From assembly GCA_913061165.1 (NCBI GenBank), contig CAJXTJ010000006.1, forward strand, positions 1 to 46,443: DNA of 46,443 nucleotides. The letters run 5' to 3'. This DNA is from an uncultured Polaribacter sp. GTDB taxonomy: Bacteria > Bacteroidota > Bacteroidia > Flavobacteriales > Flavobacteriaceae. A program made the position numbers and the translations under genes. A model generated the notes under the pieces. The model was not told the DNA's origin. It was given only the letters and a program-made list of their open reading frames with translations, and searched no databases. Position 1 is the stretch's first letter; every line of letters begins with the position of its first letter. This document shows positions 40,685 to 46,443 of this stretch, piece after piece.

Positions 40685-41134
40685 TTAATTTAAATTCCGT
40701 TTTTCAATAAAAAAACGTTTTAAAAGCTGGGCACACTCTTTTTCTAGAATTCCGGAAACTACTTTTGTCTTTGGGTGAAGTGTTGTTTTTAAGTTAACAA
40801 ACCCTCTTTCGGGTTCTGAGGCTCCATAGACTATTTTACCAATTTGAGTCCAGTAACTGGCACCAGCGCACATCTGGCATGGTTCTAAAGTAACATATAG
40901 CGTGCAATCCTTTAAATATTTTCCGCCTAAAAAATCTGCTGCAGAAGTAAATGCCTGCATTTCTGCGTGCGCTGTTACATCATTTAACATTTCTGTTAAG
41001 TTATGTGCTCTTGCAATTATTTGGTCTTTAAAAACAACTATAGCACCTACAGGAATTTCTCCTTTTCCAAAAGCGGTTTCTGCTTCCTGAAAAGCTTTTT
41101 TCATAAAATAAACATCATCAAAAGGCTGTATCAT
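40685..41134 (-). CDS. tadA: tRNA-specific adenosine deaminase (TadA)
   Basis: A 149-residue zinc deaminase that makes inosine at position 34 of tRNA-Arg. The site is HAEMQAF (His ligand and catalytic Glu) plus LEPCQMCAGA (two Cys ligands). The start is the ATG at 41134 (MIQPFDDVYFMKKAFQEAE), because the 47 extra residues of the listed ORF are low-complexity and overlap the dxs promoter. It is divergent from dxs. A guanine or cytosine deaminase is possible but less likely. Confidence 0.9.
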   Translation of the reverse strand: MIQPFDDVYFMKKAFQEAETAFGKGEIPVGAIVVFKDQIIARAHNLTEMLNDVTAHAEMQAFTSAADFLGGKYLKDCTLYVTLEPCQMCAGASYWTQIGKIVYGASEPERGFVNLKTTLHPKTKVVSGILEKECAQLLKRFFIEKRNLN

Positions 41135-41229
41135 GAAGTATTGATTAAGAAAGACAAAATTAAGTAAAATATTTGCGATAGCTTTGTATTTATAAAGCAA
41201 CTGTTTTATCAATATAAAATTGGAAGTTG

Positions 41230-41237
41230 TATTTTTG
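41230..41237 (+). promoter_or_regulatory. -7 element of dxs, unusually close to the ATG
   Basis: TATTTTTG is a perfect -7 match only 7 nt before the ATG at 41245. Transcription would start at or a few bases before the start codon, so the mRNA may be leaderless. Confidence 0.55.
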
Positions 41238-41244
41238 TAACCGA

Positions 41245-43008
41245 ATGAAGAATTTGTTAGATAACATATCAAATCCGAAAGATTTAAGAAAACTAAATCC
41301 TACTCAATTGCCACAGTTGGCCAAAGAGTTACGTGCATTTATTATTAATGTTATTGCCACAAAAGAAGGGCATTTAGGCGCAAGTTTAGGAGTTATAGAA
41401 CTTACCATTGCAATTCATTATTTGTTTGATACCCCCAATGATTTACTCGTTTGGGATGTTGGACACCAAGCATACGGCCATAAAATTTTAACGGGAAGAA
41501 AGGCTATTTTTCACACCAACAGACAATTTGGTGGCATTGCAGGATTCCCATCCAGAAAAGAAAGCGCATTTGATGCTTTTGGCGTGGGGCATTCTTCTAC
41601 TTCTATTTCTGCAGCTTTAGGAATGGCAATTGCATCGAACCTAAAAGGGCAGACCGAAAAACAACACATTGCTGTTATTGGCGATGCTTCTATTGCCAGC
41701 GGAATGGCTTTTGAAGCACTAAACCATGCGGGGGTTTCTAAAGCAAATTTACTCATCATTTTAAACGACAACGCTATCGGAATAGATCCATCTGTTGGTG
41801 CTCTTAAAGAATATTTAACTAGGGTAAAGACAGATAGAAAGCTAGCCGCTCAAAATAATATTATAAAAGCCTTAAGTTTTGATTATTCTGGTCCAATTGA
41901 TGGCCATAATTTACCGAAGGTCTTGGCTGAATTAGAACGCTTAAAATCTGTGAAAGGTCCTAAGTTTTTACATGTAATTACCACCAAAGGTAAAGGATTA
42001 CAGAAAGCAGAAGAAGACCAGGTAACCTATCATGCTCCTGGAAAGTTTGATAAAGTTTCGGGTGTACGCATAAAAAAAATAGCAAGTTTATATACAAAAT
42101 ACCAAGATGTTTTTGGAAAAACAATGGTAGAATTAGCAACACAAAACAATAAAATTATAGGAATTACACCTGCAATGTTAACAGGAAGTTCACTAAAATT
42201 TATGTTTGAAAAATTCCCAAAAAGAACTTTTGATGTAGGTATTGCAGAACAACATGCAGTAAGCTTAGCTGCAGGAATGGCAACACAAGGTTTTATTCCG
42301 TTTTGTAACATTTATTCTACCTTTCTACAACGTGCTTATGACCAAGTAATTCATGATGTTGCACTTCAAAATTTACCAGTTATTTTCTGTTTAGACAGAG
42401 CAGGTTTGGTTGGAGAAGATGGTGCTACACATCACGGAGTTTTTGATTTGGCATACTTGCGTGCCATTCCTAATTTAATTGTTTTTGCACCTAGTAATGA
42501 AGTTGAATTGCGTAATATTTTATATACAGCCCAATTAGGATTAAAAAATCCGATTGCAATTAGATACCCAAGAGGAACTGGAAGTATTATTGATTGGCAA
42601 AAACCTTTTGAAATAATTGAAATTGGAAAGGGACTACAGTTAAAAACAGGAACTAAAATAGCTATTTTATCTATTGGTACAATCGCTAAAAATGTTACTG
42701 ATGCGTTTGAATTAACAGATAATTCTACAGAAATTGCACACTTTGATATGCGTTTTGTAAAACCTTTGGATGAGCGTTTGTTGCATGCTGTTTTTAAAAA
42801 TCACAAAACTATTTTCACCATTGAAGATGGTACCATAAAAGGCGGATTTGGAGCTGCTATTTTAGAATTTGCTTCCAAAAATGAGTATAAAAACAAGATT
42901 CAAGTACTAGGTATTCCAGATAACTTTATAGAACACGGAAGTGTTTTAGAACTTCAACGTAAAATTGGTTTGGATGCTAAATCTATCGCCAAAAAAATAA
43001 TGAAATAA
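41245..43008 (+). CDS. dxs: 1-deoxy-D-xylulose-5-phosphate synthase
   Basis: DXS (587 residues) condenses pyruvate and glyceraldehyde 3-phosphate, the first step of the MEP isoprenoid pathway. It has the N-terminal TPP-binding region (EGHLGASLGVIELTIAIHYLF, WDVGHQAYGHKILTGR, GDASIASGMAFEALNHAG), the transketolase pyrimidine domain (FDVGIAEQHAVSLAAGMATQGF with the catalytic Glu, DRAGLVGEDGATHHGVFDLAYLR) and the C-terminal domain. The GDGAMTGG-type motif reads GDASIASG. The start is the ATG at 41245 (MKNLLDNISNPKDLRKL), since the TTG at 41227 precedes the -7 element. Confidence 0.95.
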   Translation: MKNLLDNISNPKDLRKLNPTQLPQLAKELRAFIINVIATKEGHLGASLGVIELTIAIHYLFDTPNDLLVWDVGHQAYGHKILTGRKAIFHTNRQFGGIAGFPSRKESAFDAFGVGHSSTSISAALGMAIASNLKGQTEKQHIAVIGDASIASGMAFEALNHAGVSKANLLIILNDNAIGIDPSVGALKEYLTRVKTDRKLAAQNNIIKALSFDYSGPIDGHNLPKVLAELERLKSVKGPKFLHVITTKGKGLQKAEEDQVTYHAPGKFDKVSGVRIKKIASLYTKYQDVFGKTMVELATQNNKIIGITPAMLTGSSLKFMFEKFPKRTFDVGIAEQHAVSLAAGMATQGFIPFCNIYSTFLQRAYDQVIHDVALQNLPVIFCLDRAGLVGEDGATHHGVFDLAYLRAIPNLIVFAPSNEVELRNILYTAQLGLKNPIAIRYPRGTGSIIDWQKPFEIIEIGKGLQLKTGTKIAILSIGTIAKNVTDAFELTDNSTEIAHFDMRFVKPLDERLLHAVFKNHKTIFTIEDGTIKGGFGAAILEFASKNEYKNKIQVLGIPDNFIEHGSVLELQRKIGLDAKSIAKKIMK

Positions 43009-43009
43009 A

Positions 43010-44350
43010 TTAAATAATATTTCCTGTTAATTTTTTATGCATTCTAATTGCATAACTATCTGAAATTCTGGAAACGTAACTACATACCTGCATAATTCTA
43101 TCATACAAACGAACAGAATCTGTTTTATACTCTTCTGGTAATAAATTTAAAACCAACTTATCAAAATTAGACGGATTCCCATCAAAGGTATTATTTAAAG
43201 CAGTTACAAATACATCTAATAAATCTGCAATAATCCGATAACCCGCAACTTCTTTCTCTACAACCTCTGTGCTTTTGTAAATTTTAGCAATACTAATTTT
43301 AATAATGTCATTTATCTGCGCTTCGTAAGCGCATTTCTCTAACAATGATTTTTCAAAAGTACCGGCTAAAATTGCCGCTTCGTTTGCTAAAAAAACAGCT
43401 ACAGCTTCATTAATTAATACCCCAATTGCCAAGGCACGTAAATAACTTACTCTGTCTGTTTTTTGCTTTAATGAATGGTATTTTTTACTATCAATGGTAT
43501 CTTTTACGAGCTTAATCATATATTCTAAAGCAAATTCTTCCTCAATTAAACCAAGGTTTATTCCGTCTTCAAAATCTATAATTGTATAACAAATATCATC
43601 TGCCGCTTCCACCAAATAAGCTAAAGGATGCCTATAAAAAGAAATAGCCTCTGCAGATTTCTGCAACATACCTAAATCTTCTACTACCTCTAAAAACGCT
43701 TGTTTTTCTGATTGAAAAAAGCCATACTTTTTATCTACAATATGGTTGGTTGGATTTTTTGGAAGGCTTTCTTTCGGATACTTTAAAAAGGCTCCTAAAG
43801 TAGCATAAGACAAGCGCAAACCTCCAAAAACACCCTCTCTAGATTCTGTTAATATCTTGAATCCGTTTGCATTTCCTTCAAAGTCTATTAAATCTTGATA
43901 TTCTTTATCTGTAAGTTTTCCTTTATATTTTGCACCGTTTCCTGTTTTAAAATACTCGCCAATAGCTTTTTCTCCTGAATGCCCAAAAGGCGGATTCCCA
44001 ATATCGTGTGTTACAGAGGCCGCAGCAACGATGGCACCAAAATCATTAAAAGTGTATCCTAAAGCGGCTAAATTGGGATGGCGTTCTAACAACACTTTAC
44101 CAACCCTTCTGCCTAAAGTTCTACCCACAACAGACACCTCTAAACTGTGTGTTAAACGGGTGTGTACAAAATCGGTTTCAGATAACGGAATTACCTGTGT
44201 TTTGTCTTGTAAACTTCTAAATGCCGATGAAAAGATGATTCTATCAAAATCTACATCAAAACCCAAACGTGTTTCATCTTGTGCCTCTCTTGGTCGTTTT
44301 TGTGTATCTCCAGAGCGCTTTAAAGAAAGTAGTTGTTCCCAGTTCATCAT
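43010..44350 (-). CDS. dgt: Deoxyguanosinetriphosphate triphosphohydrolase (dGTPase)
   Basis: A 446-residue HD-superfamily enzyme that cuts dNTPs to nucleosides and triphosphate. Conserved features are RPREAQDETRLGFDVDFDRIIFSSAFRSLQDKTQV, HTRLTHSLEVSVVGRTLG and the metal-binding VTHDIGNPPFGHSGE. The family balances dNTP pools, which fits the neighbouring nrdAB genes encoding ribonucleotide reductase. It converges with dxs, one base separating the two stops, and lies downstream of nrdA behind a terminator. Confidence 0.94.
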   Translation of the reverse strand: MMNWEQLLSLKRSGDTQKRPREAQDETRLGFDVDFDRIIFSSAFRSLQDKTQVIPLSETDFVHTRLTHSLEVSVVGRTLGRRVGKVLLERHPNLAALGYTFNDFGAIVAAASVTHDIGNPPFGHSGEKAIGEYFKTGNGAKYKGKLTDKEYQDLIDFEGNANGFKILTESREGVFGGLRLSYATLGAFLKYPKESLPKNPTNHIVDKKYGFFQSEKQAFLEVVEDLGMLQKSAEAISFYRHPLAYLVEAADDICYTIIDFEDGINLGLIEEEFALEYMIKLVKDTIDSKKYHSLKQKTDRVSYLRALAIGVLINEAVAVFLANEAAILAGTFEKSLLEKCAYEAQINDIIKISIAKIYKSTEVVEKEVAGYRIIADLLDVFVTALNNTFDGNPSNFDKLVLNLLPEEYKTDSVRLYDRIMQVCSYVSRISDSYAIRMHKKLTGNII

Positions 44351-44376
44351 AATTATAAAATATCGTCTAAATTAAA

Positions 44377-44402
44377 CAAAAAAAAGAAGCCTTTCGACTT
44401 CT
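44377..44402 (-). terminator. Terminator after nrdA
   Basis: On the minus strand AGAAGTC-GAAA-GGCTTCT folds with a GNRA tetraloop and is followed by eight T. It lies between nrdA and dgt. Confidence 0.88.
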
Positions 44403-44440
44403 CTTTTTATCAATTTTGTAATAAAAAACAATCTACTCGA

Positions 44441-46219
44441 TTATCCTTCGCAACTTGCACAATCTTTCTTTTGTTTAAATTTTTGTGCTGCATTCATACT
44501 GTGTTGGTAATACATAGATTTTACACCTAATTTCCAAGCCGTAATATATACATCGTTTACTTCTTTAATTGGCATATCTGGATGTACCATAATATTTATA
44601 GATTGCCCTTGGTCTATGTGCGTTTGTCTATTTGCTGCTTGATACACAATTACTTTTTGATCTATTTCTGAATACGTTTTAAATACGTCTTTCTCTGCTT
44701 CTGTTAAGATACTCAAGTGCTGCACAGAACCATCATTGTCTCGAATGCTCTTCCAAACATCTGAAGTACTTTGTCCTTTTTCTTCTAATAATTTTTCTAA
44801 AACCGGATTTCTAATGGTTGTTTTAATTTTTGCAATATCTTTTACATAAATATTAGACCAAATTGGCTCGATACCCTGTGATACTTGTCCTAAAATAAAG
44901 GCAGATGATGTTGTAGGTGCTACTGCATTTAAAGTGGTATTACGTCTACCGTACCCTTTTAACACTTTTGGTTCCCCATACATTTTTGCCATTTCTTCTG
45001 AGGCTTTGTATGATTTCTCTTTAATAACCTTAAAAATCTCGGTATTTAAATTGTATGCTTCTTGACTGTCAAATGCCAACATTTTAGATTGCAATAAAGA
45101 ATGCCAACCCAAAGCTCCTAAGCCTAAAGCTCTGTTTTCTTTTGCAAAACTGTAGGCTTTTTCCATAAAACGAAATGTAAACTGATCGTCTCTATCTGGA
45201 GAATCTTTAAACACTTCTAATTTAGTAATAAACTCTTGCATTACTGCATCTAAAAAGAAAGCTAAAGTTTCTACTGCATCTGTATCTTTCCACTCCTCAT
45301 AATGCACCAAGTTAATTGATGATAAACAGCATACAAAAGACCAATCTTCATTAGAAGGCAGCATAATTTCTGTACACAAATTACTTGCATAAATTTCGTG
45401 GTTTTTGTCTTTATAAACATCTACCGTTCCATTGTTTGCATTGTCTCTAAATAAAATATAAGGATACCCTATCTCTCCTCTTCTTTGTAAAATTTTTGCC
45501 CAAATACTTCTCTTTTCGGTATCTCCAGCAATCATTTCTTCCATCCATTGGTCACTTACCGTAACACCATGGGTTAATTCTTGTATTGGGTTTCCTTCCG
45601 TTCCTATTTCTAAAAATTCTTTAATATCTTTATGATCAACTGGTAAATATGGAGAAAAACGTCCACGTCTTACAGAACCTTGACTTACAACATCCACCAT
45701 TTTTTCAAACAACTGCATGATGTGCACAGAACCAGATGATGACCCATTGTTTTTTACATCTGCACCTCTTTCACGAAGTTTTCCAAAGTAACCAGAAGTA
45801 CCTCCTCCTAGTTTAGACATCATACCTACTTCAGATTGCGAGTATAAAATGTCTCCCATATCATCTGCTACATGCGAACCAAAACAGCTAATTGGCAACC
45901 CTCTTTTCTTTCCAAAATTAGACCAAACTGGTGACGATAAAGAAAAATAACCTGCAGCCATATACTTGTAAAACTTATCTGAAAATCCTTTAATTTTCAA
46001 GATGCGTTCTGCATTGTCTGCTATCTCACGTATTCTCTCTTCTGGTGTTGTATCTCCTGTTAAATAACCAGACTCTAAAAATTTGCGACTATTTTCTGTT
46101 AGCCAGGTAATTTCTGGTTCTTTTTGTTTTTCGAGAATTTCTTTTCTTGCAGTATTTGCTGCTTGAATTAATTGTTCGTGCTCTGTAAGGTGGGTAGTCT
46201 TAGATTCAGTTTGGTTCAT
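44441..46219 (-). CDS. nrdA: Class I ribonucleotide reductase large subunit, without ATP-cone
   Basis: NrdA (592 residues) reduces ribonucleotides to deoxyribonucleotides. Active-site segments are present: PISCFGS, the loop NLCTEIMLPSN with the catalytic Cys/Glu, FVCCLSSINL, the radical-transfer tyrosines in KSMYYQHSMN, and a C-terminal redox pair CASC. It is about 170 residues shorter than E. coli NrdA because the N-terminal ATP-cone is missing: the sequence begins almost directly with TWLTENSRKFLESGYL. In related Flavobacteriaceae the ATP-cone is fused to the NrdB subunit instead. The stop of nrdB is 4 bp upstream, so the operon is nrdB-nrdA. Confidence 0.95.
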   Translation of the reverse strand: MNQTESKTTHLTEHEQLIQAANTARKEILEKQKEPEITWLTENSRKFLESGYLTGDTTPEERIREIADNAERILKIKGFSDKFYKYMAAGYFSLSSPVWSNFGKKRGLPISCFGSHVADDMGDILYSQSEVGMMSKLGGGTSGYFGKLRERGADVKNNGSSSGSVHIMQLFEKMVDVVSQGSVRRGRFSPYLPVDHKDIKEFLEIGTEGNPIQELTHGVTVSDQWMEEMIAGDTEKRSIWAKILQRRGEIGYPYILFRDNANNGTVDVYKDKNHEIYASNLCTEIMLPSNEDWSFVCCLSSINLVHYEEWKDTDAVETLAFFLDAVMQEFITKLEVFKDSPDRDDQFTFRFMEKAYSFAKENRALGLGALGWHSLLQSKMLAFDSQEAYNLNTEIFKVIKEKSYKASEEMAKMYGEPKVLKGYGRRNTTLNAVAPTTSSAFILGQVSQGIEPIWSNIYVKDIAKIKTTIRNPVLEKLLEEKGQSTSDVWKSIRDNDGSVQHLSILTEAEKDVFKTYSEIDQKVIVYQAANRQTHIDQGQSINIMVHPDMPIKEVNDVYITAWKLGVKSMYYQHSMNAAQKFKQKKDCASCEG

Positions 46220-46223
46220 AGAT

Positions 46224-46414
46224 TTAAAATAAGTCGTCGCTAGTTATACTTTTAGTTCTTTTGCTGTAATTAATAGATCTTTTTACAAAGAAATCTCCGT
46301 GTTTGGTTCCAATAATTTCATCATCAAACCAATCTGTTTCAGATAATAAAACGGCATCAATTTCAAATATTTTTGTAATACCAATGCTTGACAATGAGTT
46401 GTTAAATCTATTTT
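46224..46414 (-). CDS. nrdB: Ribonucleotide reductase small subunit, C-terminal fragment (absent from ORF track)
   Basis: A 62-residue reading frame open to the contig edge ends in TAA at 46224-46226. It reads NRFNNSLSSIGITKIF...LLSETDWFDDEIIGTKHGDFF VKRSINYSKRTKSITSDDLF (spaced here for reading). The WFDDE...TKHGDFFVKR segment and the acidic C-terminus ending DLF are typical of NrdB, whose tail docks on NrdA. It is 4 bp upstream of nrdA. The N-terminal part, including any ATP-cone, lies outside the window. Confidence 0.82.
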
Positions 46415-46443
46415 CTGTCTCTTATACACATCTGACGCTGCCG
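46415..46443. other. Illumina Nextera adapter (not genomic)
   Basis: The last 29 bases are the reversed Tn5 mosaic end (ctgtctcttatacacatct) followed by gacgctgccg, the start of the reverse complement of the Nextera read-1 adapter. Confidence 0.98.

Overview
This is a 46.4 kb contig from a marine-type member of the Flavobacteriaceae (Bacteroidetes), close to Polaribacter/Tenacibaculum-like genomes. The evidence is the AT-rich sequence, the Bacteroidetes -7 promoter element TAnnTTTG ahead of many genes, carboxypeptidase-regulatory-domain TonB receptors, a short NrdA without an ATP-cone, and family-level resemblance of most proteins. The first 50 and last 29 bases are not genomic: they are Illumina Nextera adapter, so real sequence runs from about 51 to 46414. 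No rRNA, tRNA, CRISPR array, IS element or prophage was found. Genes are dense, and most of the window is housekeeping.

Region 1 (51-2700): a truncated gene end, a DMT-family exporter, a small HMA-domain lipoprotein that looks frameshifted, and a YwqK/MORN-like secreted protein. Region 2 (2727-11505) is the most interesting part, an apparent phosphate-starvation island. It holds a lipoprotein with two beta-helix-like repeats, a TonB-dependent receptor, a phosphate-selective porin (OprO/OprP type) and a PiT phosphate transporter fused to a PhoU-like (DUF47) domain. Each of these four genes, plus a gene-less stretch that looks like an ~88-nt small RNA, is preceded by tandem TAA-containing 11-bp repeats (best form TAACAT-N5-TAACAT). 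In every case one repeat begins exactly 25 nt before a -7 element. I read this as a PhoB-type regulon.

Region 3 (11581-19724, minus strand) carries uvrC, lspA, a beta-strand-rich secreted protein, a DksA/TraR-like protein, ileS and a DjlA-like co-chaperone. The IleRS has a GVHH signature in place of HxGH. Region 4 (19883-25712) has a bacilliredoxin, an HD phosphohydrolase, a TTG-started AraC regulator divergent from a secreted protein with a 21-bp-spaced direct repeat between them, an enoyl-CoA hydratase, an NtrY-like histidine kinase and a SemiSWEET. Region 5 (25916-34803) has leuS, DUF2911, feoA-feoB and a tiny FeoB-associated Cys-rich protein missing from the ORF track, an SCO1-like protein and rseP. 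The LeuRS carries an in-frame DUF559 nuclease-fold insertion at the editing-domain junction. The feo promoter has a perfect palindrome between -33 and -7.

Region 6 (34922-46414): a BtuB-like TonB receptor divergent from a MocR regulator that lacks the expected PLP lysine, a decapitated DUF2007/zinc-ribbon remnant, an orphan umuD, a Bax-inhibitor-1 protein, a DUF2975/HTH pair, tadA, dxs (apparently leaderless), dgt, nrdA and the 3' end of nrdB. All functional calls rest on reading the sequence and family knowledge; no searches were run.
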